Assembly (NCBI GenBank): GCA_019217005.1
Contig: JAHBNG010000075.1
Location: 1 to 64,000 of the forward strand
Length of the DNA: 64,000 nucleotides
Origin: Chloroflexi bacterium TSY
GTDB lineage: Bacteria > Chloroflexota > Anaerolineae > Caldilineales > Caldilineaceae
Direction of reading: 5' to 3'
Part shown: positions 46,079 to 55,140 of the stretch, one piece after another
Layout of the letters: every line of letters begins with the position of its first letter
How positions within the stretch are numbered: position 1 is the first letter of the stretch
Position numbers and translations under genes: made by a program
Notes under the pieces: model-generated
What the model was told of the DNA's origin: nothing
Seen by the model: only the letters and a program-made list of their open reading frames with translations
Database searches by the model: none

Positions 46079-47784
46079 GGATGCACTCCACGTGTCCAAC
46101 GAAGCCATTGCCGAACCGAATAGCCGCCATCCAAATAACGCAATCCTGGTGTGCCCTCGGCTATCAAATCGTCGATCGAGCGTTGGGCTGCATATTGTAG
46201 CCCGAGGAACGTGTCTACAGGTGCATAAGACCCGCCGAGGGTTATAATTCCGCTCGCATAGCACCGCCCTATCCCATTGCGCAACCCGGTCGCTTCAAAA
46301 TCTGACGAGACTGGTAGCCCGCCCTTGCCATTGCGGCCAAGTTGGTAGTGGTTGACCAAATCATGCATGAGCCTATGTCGGCCCAGGTCCGCTTCCATTC
46401 CGGTTGCATCAATGATGAAGTCAGCTTCTAGCGTCAACCGGCTTTGGATCGCTGTCTGGCTTCGAACATGCGTGATGACTTTCCCACTGGGCGCCTGTTC
46501 TACCGCCACAACTTGGCCAAATGCACGCTGATACCATCCAGCGCGCAGCCCCGCTTCGATTATCGCCTGCCAGGCCTGGCGGTCCGCAGTCGTTGTCCCG
46601 CCCCACTGATCAAGTAATCGGCTCCGTTCAGGGTCGGTCGCTCCTTCAAGCATGGTGCGCAGATCGCCTCCCCAGCATGCTTTGGGCCAGTTGAAGATCT
46701 GAAACTCCCAATGATCCTTGACTTTGCGTTCGGCACGCATAAATTGATGCCCCTGACTCAAGGGGGTGCGCATGAGATGTAGGATGGAAACATTGGCAGT
46801 AGTACGCTGTACGGCAGCTAATCGTTCAATAATGCGAGAGGCGACGATACCGCGTCCCCGGACCAACACTGTGCCTCCTCTTTCCTGTAGAGAGCGATAG
46901 AGGTGTGCGTGAGGTTCATAGGCATTGACTACGTGCCAAAAATCACCCGTCCGTCGTCGATAGGCGTAAAGGTCGGGCAATAAGCGAATAGCAGGGTAGC
47001 CAATAGCCAAATGAACGTATCGAGCCAACAGATAACACTGCTCACCGAGATGGCAGCGCTGGCTCATGGGCATATAGGCAATCAGATAACGTCCATCGTC
47101 AGTCTTACGAATGGCATCAACACGTCCCTGCTGCCACATATGAGACCAGCCAATGCGGTTGGCCTCGAGGTCAATTGCTGCAAAGACATCGCCTGAACGT
47201 GGCGTGTAGGTTTCAGCCAGAGTTGGTTCGCCAAATATTTGCCAAGCGATCCGTGCGGCATTGGAGAGCTTTCCGCTCTTCAAGTTGCGCCATATCTCGC
47301 GTACGGCATAACCTGGCCATCCCCACACATTGTCAGGACATGAATCAGAGTTGGAGCGCAGTCGCTCATCGTCGGGAATCTGCGAATTGCGACAGAGGCG
47401 ACGATAGCGTCCATATGGTTGTGGTTCAAAGCCAATGACTGCTATCTGCTCTGGCCGTGCTCCACAGATACGAAGGTAGTCTACCCAAGCAAAGCTGCCC
47501 AATCCACCCCCAACGGCCAGGTAATCGACTTCGGTGAGGCGAATGGGCTGACGATATAGCTCCGAGAGAGGCACAATCTGTCGCTGCATTAGAGATGTGA
47601 GCCTGCTTTGTTGTCTGCCTGTCGCTGCTTGAATCCCAACAGCATTGGCAAGAGTTGTTCCGCACCAGGGACAACCCTTTACGTCGAGTGGGACTGTCTC
47701 ACGACAGATGTTGCAACGAACGATATCTGTCAACGTAGTCTCATTTGAGGGCGCGGTTATGCTGCGGGTAGGTAGCGTCTCCAT
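46075..47784 (-). CDS. Zinc-ribbon FAD/NAD(P)-binding oxidoreductase-like protein
   Basis: 569 residues from the ATG at 47784; a TTG at 47793 is the alternative. A zinc ribbon CNICRETVPLDVKGCPWCG near residue 25 precedes a dinucleotide-binding start DYLAVGGGLGSFAWVDYL at about 90. Further on come VRGRGIVASRIIERL, ADFIIDATGMEADLG (the ATG motif of FAD-dependent monooxygenases) and GIITLGGSYAPVDTFLGLQYAAQRS near the C-terminus. The layout resembles a lysine/ornithine N-monooxygenase-like fold; the substrate is unknown. It overlaps the VWA gene by 28 bases and the membrane gene by 4: a tight operon with FHA/VWA signalling genes. Confidence 0.72.
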   Translation of the reverse strand: METLPTRSITAPSNETTLTDIVRCNICRETVPLDVKGCPWCGTTLANAVGIQAATGRQQSRLTSLMQRQIVPLSELYRQPIRLTEVDYLAVGGGLGSFAWVDYLRICGARPEQIAVIGFEPQPYGRYRRLCRNSQIPDDERLRSNSDSCPDNVWGWPGYAVREIWRNLKSGKLSNAARIAWQIFGEPTLAETYTPRSGDVFAAIDLEANRIGWSHMWQQGRVDAIRKTDDGRYLIAYMPMSQRCHLGEQCYLLARYVHLAIGYPAIRLLPDLYAYRRRTGDFWHVVNAYEPHAHLYRSLQERGGTVLVRGRGIVASRIIERLAAVQRTTANVSILHLMRTPLSQGHQFMRAERKVKDHWEFQIFNWPKACWGGDLRTMLEGATDPERSRLLDQWGGTTTADRQAWQAIIEAGLRAGWYQRAFGQVVAVEQAPSGKVITHVRSQTAIQSRLTLEADFIIDATGMEADLGRHRLMHDLVNHYQLGRNGKGGLPVSSDFEATGLRNGIGRCYASGIITLGGSYAPVDTFLGLQYAAQRSIDDLIAEGTPGLRYLDGGYSVRQWLRWTRGVHP

Positions 47785-49835
47785 GAGAACCAAGATCCGT
47801 TTGTGGTGCTGTTGTCGATATTTTCGTTGCCCGTATTGTCTTGTACACTGTGTCTATTTATGGTGCGCCCATCACCATCATATCCACCGAGATGGTAATC
47901 GGTCGGTAGTTGTTTCAGATGCTCAATCGCTTTGAAGCGATAAATCACCGTGTTTAGGTGGACGATATAATGATCAAAAAGTGGGGCGCTGCTGTGAGGT
48001 GCGACAGGGTGCATATTGACCATCGTCCCACCCGAACTCCCTTCATCACGTATATGAAAGACGCCGTCTCTGTGATAGATTGTGGCGTGAACACGCGACA
48101 CCCGTCGGTCATGAATCACAAGATCGCAATGGAGTGGTTGGCGACCGATGCGCTCGATCCGCTCTGCGTGAAGAGCCAATACTTGGGGCAGATGCGTGCC
48201 GCCGCTTACGCAAAAGAGATAGGCATCGGGTAGCAAATCCATGACCCGATCATGTGATGTGCTTCGATCCAGAGGAACGGCTGGGAGATCTGGTTCAGTG
48301 TCCGTCTCATGGGTCTCATCGCCGTCTATAGCGGAACTGTTTTTCGCATAGATATTGGAAGGTGTGAAAAGGTTGTAGGCATAGTCGTTTTGACCATACG
48401 CGGGGTGTACGTTCCCCTGCAGTTCTACATCATTTTGCCCCCAGGATCGGGCACTGCGATACTTCTCATTGGCTCGTCGATAGGCTTCATATTCATCCGG
48501 CGGCTCAACTGTCTGATGTACGTACGCAACAGAGCGCACTCGGCGTTCGGTCATCTGACGCTCTCTTCGTCGCCTACGCAATAGAAACGCTGCAAGAAGC
48601 AACATAATTGGCGTCAGGAGCAAGAAAAAGGTTGTGCGATCGATGGCTACCGTTTGTCCACGATTGCCAAATAAGAGTGGGATATCAAACAAGAGCGGAA
48701 AAATCTGGATCGATTGCTCACCACTAATGAGGCGACCCACTAGTTGGCGAAGCGAAATAGCCTCACCATTACGCTGATCGTTCCTGTTGGCTGAGACCGG
48801 GAGTGAATCGACCGTCAACTCAATAGAGTCTGTTAACCGAACACCATTGGGCAACGTCGCCGTTACCTGGATTTGAGTTGGTGAAGAATTGCCAGAACGT
48901 GCATCAACTTCAAACGTGACTATTTCGCGCGTCGGTTTGACTGCCATTGCTTGCCATATTGGCTGAAGGGCAGAGGGCGTTGTTCGTGCAATGGATAAAC
49001 CACCTGTGTTCTCGGCCAATCTCTGCATGGCCTCCTCTTGCTCCACATCTTGATTGCCCAGCAGCACGGTGTGAATGATCACACCCAAACGATCCGCCCT
49101 CTCAATGACTGCTTCTTCCGAGATCGAGCTAACGACATCAAACCCGTTTGAGAAGACAATGATGGAACGCGCGAGATCTCCCGAGATCGATGGAATGGAT
49201 TGTCTGTCTTGGCTCGCCGCACCAAGCACAAACTGATCCAGAGCAAAGTTCACGACACTGTAGAGTGCTGCATTGCCCGTCGTCCCAACGGGCCGATACG
49301 CTTCTAATGCGGCTGTCACTGCTTGCTGATCCTGACTCCAGTTGGATGCCACTGCAAATTCTCCAACGCCTTCACCAGTCGTGATCAAAGCGAGCCAATC
49401 GGTTTGATCAGTCAGCACGCCAGATGCCACCAACTCATTGACTCCATTGGCGACTTCCAAGTAACGCGGGATGCCTGTTGCGCCAACCAGGTGAATGCTC
49501 CCACTGGATGCGTCAAGAACCAGGGCAGTCTGGGTGCCCTGTACAGCGGTTTGTCTATCAGTAATTGCTTGTTCGAAGCCATCTACGCTTGCGGACAATG
49601 GTAGAGTGGCCAGATCAGTTTCCAGATTGTCCCCCGCTATGGTGACGCTGACGATTGGATAGCTGGCGACATTTATATCGGTTAGGCGGATCGCAGGCGC
49701 ATTTTCCGATGCTGGATTCTGATCCTGAGCTTGCGTCGGGGTCGCAGCAAACAGCACAACGGCGATCACACTGACTATCCAAGCGATGACTGCCAAAATT
49801 ATGCGCAGCTGCGTTTGTTGCGGAAAAGGATTCAT
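47757..49835 (-). CDS. Membrane-anchored VWA and FHA domain protein
   Basis: 692 residues. A signal peptide (LAVIAWIVSVIAVVLFAATPTQA) leads to a von Willebrand A-like domain with a MIDAS-type LVLDASSGSIHL near residue 107 and RSIIVFSNGFDVVS. A membrane helix TTFFLLLTPIMLLLAAFLL with RRRRRE follows near residue 405. The cytoplasmic tail ends in an FHA domain (RIGRQPLHCDLVIHDRRVSRVHATIYHRDGVF). So an outer metal-dependent binding domain is coupled to an inner pThr-reading domain. It is the first gene of the operon with the flavoprotein and membrane protein. Confidence 0.85.
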   Translation of the reverse strand: MNPFPQQTQLRIILAVIAWIVSVIAVVLFAATPTQAQDQNPASENAPAIRLTDINVASYPIVSVTIAGDNLETDLATLPLSASVDGFEQAITDRQTAVQGTQTALVLDASSGSIHLVGATGIPRYLEVANGVNELVASGVLTDQTDWLALITTGEGVGEFAVASNWSQDQQAVTAALEAYRPVGTTGNAALYSVVNFALDQFVLGAASQDRQSIPSISGDLARSIIVFSNGFDVVSSISEEAVIERADRLGVIIHTVLLGNQDVEQEEAMQRLAENTGGLSIARTTPSALQPIWQAMAVKPTREIVTFEVDARSGNSSPTQIQVTATLPNGVRLTDSIELTVDSLPVSANRNDQRNGEAISLRQLVGRLISGEQSIQIFPLLFDIPLLFGNRGQTVAIDRTTFFLLLTPIMLLLAAFLLRRRRRERQMTERRVRSVAYVHQTVEPPDEYEAYRRANEKYRSARSWGQNDVELQGNVHPAYGQNDYAYNLFTPSNIYAKNSSAIDGDETHETDTEPDLPAVPLDRSTSHDRVMDLLPDAYLFCVSGGTHLPQVLALHAERIERIGRQPLHCDLVIHDRRVSRVHATIYHRDGVFHIRDEGSSGGTMVNMHPVAPHSSAPLFDHYIVHLNTVIYRFKAIEHLKQLPTDYHLGGYDGDGRTINRHSVQDNTGNENIDNSTTNGSWFSWRRYLPAA

Positions 49836-49869
49836 GGGAGATTCCTCATAACATGAAGTGACCTAAAAG

Positions 49870-49995
49870 CAAGACCGTTCAAATAAGCGAACTACCCGTC
49901 CAGTGAGCACGCCCCGTGCGGGTCTTGATAGGACCAGCACCACAGGACAAAAGCCGCACGGGGCGTGCTCACTCCTCATTATTTGAATGGTCTTG
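49870..49995. repeat. 126-bp long-armed hairpin element
   Basis: Outer arms CAAGACCGTTCAAATAA and TTATTTGAATGGTCTTG (one mismatch) and inner arms GTGAGCACGCCCCGTGCGG and CCGCACGGGGCGTGCTCAC (perfect, 19 bp) are nested. It is non-coding and sits between the CBM48 and VWA genes. It resembles a MITE; it could also block or terminate transcription. Confidence 0.85.
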
Positions 49996-50004
49996 GACCT
50001 AAAA

Positions 50005-50454
50005 CTAGGCAGCAATCTGTGCCGAACAGCTTGATAGTGGTTGTAATGGATTGACGTGGTCGTTGCTGGGGATGCATCGATGCTGTACCGTATAGTAGTT
50101 TTTGAATCGCGATTGCCCCAGATCCGTTTCAGTTTTATGGGACTCGGCTTCAACGGCGAGTACCGCGCTGACGATACTATTCTGCGAGCCTGATCCACGC
50201 AAAGAAAGGCTGTCTGCATGATAGTCTGTATGCCAATGACCATCGATCAAATAACGGAACTCATAGAAGTGGCTAACAGGCAGATCGATGGTCGCTTGCC
50301 AGACCCCACTACGAGTTTGCATAAATGGCGTTGCTTCTTCATCCCAACCGTTGAAATCACCCACCAGAAAGGCTTGCGTGGCCCAAATAGAAGCGGGTAG
50401 TTCAAAGATAATGCGTACATGGCTGGGGAGTGGCGATCTTTCTTTGTGAATCAT
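50005..50454 (-). CDS. CBM48/AMPK-type glycogen-binding domain protein
   Basis: 149 residues. The early-set module ATQAFLVGDFNGWDEEATPF, GVWQATIDLPVSHFYEFRYLIDGHWHTDYHAD is the carbohydrate-binding CBM48/AMPK1 domain. The C-terminal ~50 residues have no known motif. Alone it is a binding module, possibly tied to glycogen or alpha-glucan regulation. The start follows GGAGAG. Confidence 0.82.
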   Translation of the reverse strand: MIHKERSPLPSHVRIIFELPASIWATQAFLVGDFNGWDEEATPFMQTRSGVWQATIDLPVSHFYEFRYLIDGHWHTDYHADSLSLRGSGSQNSIVSAVLAVEAESHKTETDLGQSRFKNYYTVQHRCIPSNDHVNPLQPLSSCSAQIAA

Positions 50455-50539
50455 GGTTGGCTCTCCATTGCATAGGGATGGGGAACCCTCTTTGTTTTGG
50501 GTTCCCCTGGCTTCCTTGAAGTAGTTTGAAGACGGTTGG

Positions 50540-50606
50540 TCAAAGTGGTTGTGAGTCCGACTAGATTCTCGGGTGAGAATGGATCGTCACAGAACTTTTC
50601 GGATAA
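50540..50606. repeat. Truncated copy of the TCCGAAAAGT hairpin element
   Basis: Matches the 84-bp units at 39218-39387 from AAGTGGTTGTGAGTCCGAC to CACAGAACTTTTCGGATAA but lacks the left end. It is followed without gap by a twin-hairpin element, which shares its TAA. Confidence 0.7.
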
Positions 50607-50709
50607 GGCTTTTCCAACAATTAAAATCCCTAATTTGATCTGGAAAAGCTCAAGCTATTCCAGAGAAATCGACTTAGCAATCAGGGATCTATTTCTCTGG
50701 AATGGCCTA
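50604..50709. repeat. Twin-hairpin mini-element, copy C
   Basis: Almost identical to copies B and D: TAAGGCTTTTCCAAC, ATTTGATCTGGAAAAGC, then TATTCCAGAGAAATCGAC and ATTTCTCTGGAATGGCCTA. It lies just downstream of the secreted protein gene at 50715. Confidence 0.8.
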
Positions 50710-50714
50710 AGTAC

Positions 50715-51935
50715 TTATAAGAAGCGCCAGACAATCGGGCAGTTGACGATAATGCCTGTAGAACCATAGGGTGCTCCACCTGGACCCGTGAGCCAACCTA
50801 ACTCCACCATACCCAGAATCGCAAATTCCTCCGTCAGGCGTGAGGTGTAGCCATTTTCGATGGCTTCCTCAGTCCAAACACCAACGTTTAGATCCCACAG
50901 TGGACTGTAGTCAGTGGCAATCGTTGGAATGCCACCCAATACGTTGAGCGGACCGCCTTCACCCATCAGCGCGCTGTTGAAGCCTTGGCGCTGCGGATTT
51001 TCGTTGCCAATTGGGCCGTTGGCAAAAGCAAAGATACGTTCGACTGCACTAAAGAGGCTGTCATCACCACCGACTGCAATATCATCCAATCCCGGAGCCA
51101 ATGTAACTGCCTCCATTGCTGCGGCCATGGGATTGTTGGCATCCAAACTAAGATAGAGTACTGGGCGGGCAAAGCTGAAGCCAGGCGTCAATGCCAGGGT
51201 GACAGTGCCTTCTTCGGGGCAGATGCTGACGACCTTGTCGTGGAGGATGCTGTAGTCGACGTTGCCTTCACAGAAGTCTAGATCGTCTTCAGTCGTACCC
51301 ATGGAGATGATCGGTGCATTGTAAACGGCGCCACCAGCATTTTCGATGTAAACCAGTGGGCTATACTCTTCGTCACCAATCGAACCGGGTGAAAAGTCAG
51401 AGGGCGGGAAGGCGTTTGGCATCTCACCTGGCGTCACTGAGTGCTCTGGCGAGAAATCCACAGTGCCACGGAAGAATGTGAGCGAACCATCTTTTTCCAA
51501 TTGGGCGATACGGGCTGCGTTGCCAACTGTCGAATAGGCCAGCTTGGGCGAATGGTTCAGACCGAGAGCCGCGGCATTGCCTTCATCGGTTGTATCTGTC
51601 ACAACATACCAAATCGACGTACCGTCGTGCATCTGGCCTTCATAGAGAGGGAGCGAAATCGTTCCAGCGTCTAAGTCAATCTGACCAGCTTTGAGCAATT
51701 GGAACGGACCAATCAGCTCTTTTTGTACATCAGAAGGAGCTGGCCCAAAGTAGGTGAGAGGAACGTCTGCTCCAATGGAGGGAGGAGCAGGTGCAACATC
51801 ATCATCGGCTCCTTCCATCGTTTCACCGTCCTGTGCAAAGAGAAGGTGGGTTGGGGAAATAAGCAAGGCCACAACGAGCATGCTGGTGATGATGCCAGCA
51901 ATTGTGGTCCGTTTGCGGAAAAAGTCAAGGCTCAT
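50715..51935 (-). CDS. Conserved secreted protein of unknown function
   Basis: 406 residues. A signal peptide (TIAGIITSMLVVALLISPTHLLFA) and an acidic Thr/Pro region lead to a beta-rich body with LPLYEGQMHDGTSIWYVVTDTTDEGNA, SLTFFRGTVDFSPEHSVTPG and NGYTSRLTEEFAILGM. There are two cysteines (FCEGN, SICPEE), no membrane anchor and no recognised catalytic motif. It may be a periplasmic or extracellular protein. A GATTT-spaced CAAACG repeat lies upstream, at 52089. Confidence 0.7.
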   Translation of the reverse strand: MSLDFFRKRTTIAGIITSMLVVALLISPTHLLFAQDGETMEGADDDVAPAPPSIGADVPLTYFGPAPSDVQKELIGPFQLLKAGQIDLDAGTISLPLYEGQMHDGTSIWYVVTDTTDEGNAAALGLNHSPKLAYSTVGNAARIAQLEKDGSLTFFRGTVDFSPEHSVTPGEMPNAFPPSDFSPGSIGDEEYSPLVYIENAGGAVYNAPIISMGTTEDDLDFCEGNVDYSILHDKVVSICPEEGTVTLALTPGFSFARPVLYLSLDANNPMAAAMEAVTLAPGLDDIAVGGDDSLFSAVERIFAFANGPIGNENPQRQGFNSALMGEGGPLNVLGGIPTIATDYSPLWDLNVGVWTEEAIENGYTSRLTEEFAILGMVELGWLTGPGGAPYGSTGIIVNCPIVWRFL

Positions 51936-52483
51936 AAGTGTGTTCCTTTCGTATGTTTAAACTGTTGCCAACTGGGTTTGTGTGAGACAGTCCCGATGGG
52001 TCGATGGAATCGCCGCACACGATGTATAGTCTCGCCAACCCTCAATGCGTTACACTCAATTTCTCATGATTTTAAAATTCAGCCCATCGCAAACGATTTA
52101 CAAACGGTTCTACTGTATGCTCACTGTCCTGTCATCATGACATGCAGCGGCTTCTCGATTGTATCCAGAGGGTATCCACTCTGCATGGATGTTCTCCGCA
52201 CTAATAGGCCGACTTGCAACGAAGTTGTACTATCGAAGATCCTGTTTGCATTGACTGCCTGCATCAGGACGCAATCAACGCGCCTGTAAGGAATATGTAA
52301 CGACTAAGTAAGACGCAGTTTATAAGTCACAGGTATGCTTGATGGAGTCATCCCCCACCAGGCACATTGCGGATCGGATTATGCCGACCGGATTGTGCCA
52401 CTCATACTCAATAGATCTTATTTATGAACTGTATGGCTCATGTATGAAGTCGTGTGCAAATTAGCCATGATCAAGCAACGAGA
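51936..52483. other. Gene-free stretch with one direct-repeat motif
   Basis: Divergent gap between the secreted protein and the sigma factor. A 196-residue plus-strand frame overlaps the gap and the secreted-protein gene, but shows no motif and is rejected. The GCAAACG-ATTTA-CAAACG motif at 52089-52106 is the same as at 38447. Confidence 0.5.
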
Positions 52484-52591
52484 TAAGGCTTTTCCAACAA
52501 TTAAAATCCCCAATTTGATCTGGAAAAGCTCAAGCCATTCCAGAGAAATCGACTTGGCAAATTTGGGATTTATTTCTCTGGAATGGCCTAA
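52484..52591. repeat. Twin-hairpin mini-element, copy D
   Basis: Full copy with TAAGGCTTTTCCAAC at the left, GCCATTCCAGAGAAATCGAC in the middle and ATTTCTCTGGAATGGCCTA at the right, 32 bases before the sigma-factor start. Confidence 0.8.
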
Positions 52592-52623
52592 CTATTTTGC
52601 ACACTTTTGTCTGAGGAGCGAGA

Positions 52624-53361
52624 ATGTACAACGAGGAGCTAAACGTGGTTGACTTACATCATAACTTGGCAACGGAGAAGTCTGCTTTAATCAACGAAAA
52701 AATGCTCGTAGATCGACTGCGAGCCGGCGATGAAACAGCGTTTCTGACTCTTGTGGAAACTTTGCATTCACCGATGATCCGAATCGCCTTAAGCTACGTG
52801 GCTAATATTGAGACAGCGGAGGAAGTGGTTCAGGAGACGTGGATGGGCGTCCTGCGTGGGATTGACCGTTTTGAAGGACGTTCTTGTTTGAAAACCTGGA
52901 TATTCTGTATTCTGACCAATCGCGCAAAGTCACGCGGCAAGCGCGAGAGCCGCTGTTTATCCTTTGCTGATTGTGGGAATGCTCATTTTGCTGGCAACGA
53001 CGACGATGCCTCCGAGTCAGCAGTTTCTCCAGATCGCTTCCTTCCCGCCGACCACCAATGGCCCGACCATTGGAGCAGTCCACCAAACCAATGGTCCTGC
53101 CTGCCTGAAGATCGGGTACTGAAACAGGAAATCTGCGCGCGGATCGAACAGCAGATCGAGCGATTACCCCCCAGCCAGCGACGCGTCATGATTCTACGAG
53201 ACATCGAAGGTTGGACAGCCGAAGAAGTATGCAGTATGCTAAAGATTAGCCCCGCGAATCAGAGGGTGCTTCTGCATAGCGCTCGATCAAAAGTTCGTGG
53301 TGCGTTGGAGCACTATTTTGATACCAAGGCGGAAGCACATTGCGAACTGGAGTTTTTATGA
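52624..53361 (+). CDS. ECF sigma factor
   Basis: 245 residues, start after CTGAGGAGCGAG. Region 2 is seen as RLRAGDETAFLTLVETLHSPM, AEEVVQETWMGVLRGIDRF and LKTWIFCILTNRAKSR; region 4 as RIEQQIERLPPSQRRVMILRDIEGWTAEEVCSML and the HTH up to RSKVRGAL. A ~60-residue acidic linker is between. It directs RNA polymerase to unknown promoters. Its TGA overlaps the ATG of an anti-sigma gene (ATGA), which an IS has destroyed, so it may now be unrestrained. Confidence 0.92.
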   Translation: MYNEELNVVDLHHNLATEKSALINEKMLVDRLRAGDETAFLTLVETLHSPMIRIALSYVANIETAEEVVQETWMGVLRGIDRFEGRSCLKTWIFCILTNRAKSRGKRESRCLSFADCGNAHFAGNDDDASESAVSPDRFLPADHQWPDHWSSPPNQWSCLPEDRVLKQEICARIEQQIERLPPSQRRVMILRDIEGWTAEEVCSMLKISPANQRVLLHSARSKVRGALEHYFDTKAEAHCELEFL

Positions 53362-53400
53362 ACCATTCATCATTGATGCCATTCGACGAACTCACTTGTA

Positions 53401-54899
53401 CTTTACTTTCTGGTAAAGGCTTGAGTGACAAAGGGCAAACCGAAAGGGGCGGAAAAAAGAATCCACCCTGAAAAAACGGGATAAAATGTAAAAATAGTGC
53501 TCGGCTAGTTTAAGCAGCGGCATTGAGGCGGCGATGAGCGAGAACGCCTTTAGGGAAATGGTGTGAAACCGAGGCCTTTTTCCGAAAGTCAGGGTCGAGT
53601 TGGTCAGGAGTTGGAAAAGAGCACTCGAGAGAACGCGGCGCAGCCTGCCGGGAGTGGCTTGAGGCTCTCGATCCCAGTAGCCAGTCGGTATGGGAGGAAG
53701 AGAAGCGGCTAAATGGGAAAGAAGATTGCCAGCCAGTAGCCCCAGTTCAGGTAAGCGGAAACAAGCCTCATCGGCATGAACAAATTGACGATGTAAGCCA
53801 ATCATCTGCTTGGAAGCCAAGGGGGGATGTTCAACAGGCCAGCGTTCCAGGTAGACAAGATAAATGGTTTCAGGCTGCAAAGTCATAACGGTCGCCAAAA
53901 CCAAAGGTGTGTTGTAGGCCGGATCCTGAATGACGTAAATCGAGTAGGTACGGTTGGCTGTATCCACCTTGGTTGTTCTGGGGACGAGATTGTGCCATGC
54001 TTGATAGCAAATCAGGCGACCACTATAGAGAAAGCGACCAGACGAGTCCGGAGTTGTAGCCTCGAGTCGCTTTCCTTATAGCTGCGAGAGAGCGGACGCA
54101 CAATATCACCATATTCAGGTGGTCTGCCTTTTTCTTTGCGTTTGGGGAACTCATTGCGGCGCACTGTGCAGTTAATGGCTTCCCGCAGGACAAATCGGTC
54201 GATGCCGCTTTCTAGCATTTCTCTGATTGTAAACCCGGCATCGACCACCGCCACTTCGTCTGACTCCAGTGATTTCTTCGTCTCTTTCAGCAGCTTTTTC
54301 CGAAACTCACTTTCCTTTGTTCCAACCGTGCATCTCATGATTGCCTTGAGCAGTGGCACTCGCTTCCCGCCTATCTCCCCCGAGCTTATCATCACTCCAA
54401 AGATGAGCGCGGGCAATGCCCGACGAGCCGTTGAGTTATAGAGTCGGTTCACTTTCCCTTGCAGCTTCGGTCGCCAGAACCCTGTGATATCTATGCTTTT
54501 CACTCGGTACCCTTCTAACTTTTTTGCCTCCCATTCCCTTTCCACTTCTTCTTGCCACGACCCCAGCAGACTTGTGATATCCCATGATCCATATCGAAAG
54601 CTCCACCAGCTTCGCCGGAGCTCCTCATCTTCAAACCCGCTTTCTTTCAATGCGCTATGGATTGCTCCTCGACTTTTCAGAAACGACCCATTCAGCATTG
54701 CCCACATCAGACGCATTACATTTACGTTTGTTCCCATCGGCGTTACTTGCAATACATTCATCAGTACTGCTATAGTTATTTCTGGCGCGGTTAGCATTCC
54801 TTCCTCCTTTTTGGGTTCTCTACCACCTTTAGGATGAACTGCTAACCGCTTTTTGTCACATTTCTCACCTCATCTCTTTTCTTTTACCAGAAAGTAAAG
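53401..54899 (-). mobile_element. IS4-type insertion sequence, copy 2
   Basis: 1499 bp with ends CTTTACTTTCTGGTAAAG and CTTTTACCAGAAAGTAAAG and a 5-bp duplication TTGTA on both sides (53396-53400, 54900-54904). It lies inside the anti-sigma gene, in reverse orientation to copy 1, and is less degraded. Confidence 0.93.
53404..54797 (-). pseudogene. IS4-type transposase, copy 2
   Basis: The first frame starts at ATG 54797 and holds SIDITGFWRPK and VAVVDAGFTIREML; it ends about 21 residues after RPLSRSY. The second frame (from about 53967) holds TANRTYSIYV and YLVYLERWPVEHPPLASKQ. One extra G in the GG at 54074-54075 (mRNA AAGG to AAGGG) would join them as RSYKGKRLEATTPDSSGRF. Copy 1 has the same GG. 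Confidence 0.85.
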
Positions 54900-55140
54900 T
54901 TGTAAAGAATTTGTCGAACTGGTGACTGACTATTTAGAAAACGCTCTATCGCCCCAAGCGCGCGCACGCTTTGAAGAGCATCTTGCCTCGTGTGAAGGCT
55001 GTGACATCTATCTCAAGCAGATGGAGCAGACGATTCGCGCGACGGGGATGCTTTCCGAAGAATCTATCTCCGAGCCAGCCAAGACCAGGCTTTTACAGGC
55101 ATTTCGGGATTGGAAAAAGAGTTAACTCTACTCACATACT

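Larger units (their letters stand above)
53358..55125 (+). pseudogene. Zinc-finger anti-sigma factor gene split by an insertion sequence
   Basis: ATG at 53358 overlaps the sigma-factor stop. The first 14 codons read MNHSSLMPFDELTC; the IS (53401-54899) follows. After removing it and one copy of the duplicated TTGTA the frame runs on as KEFVELVTDYLENALSP, RARFEEHLASCEGCDIYL to 55125. The Cys-Lys at the junction and the HxxxCxxC motif form the zinc-binding anti-sigma domain (zf-HC2), about 89 residues. The IS sits exactly in the first zinc Cys codon region. No transmembrane part is present, so it was a soluble anti-sigma. Confidence 0.88.

Noticed and set aside
45606..46130. Second minus-strand frame over the small membrane protein
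   Set aside because: Shadow frame with Cys/His/Arg-rich content; the frame of 45632-46078 has proper membrane helices and start overlap.
51699..52289. 196-residue plus-strand frame
   Set aside because: Half of it overlaps the secreted-protein gene on the other strand; composition is Cys-rich and random, with no start signal.
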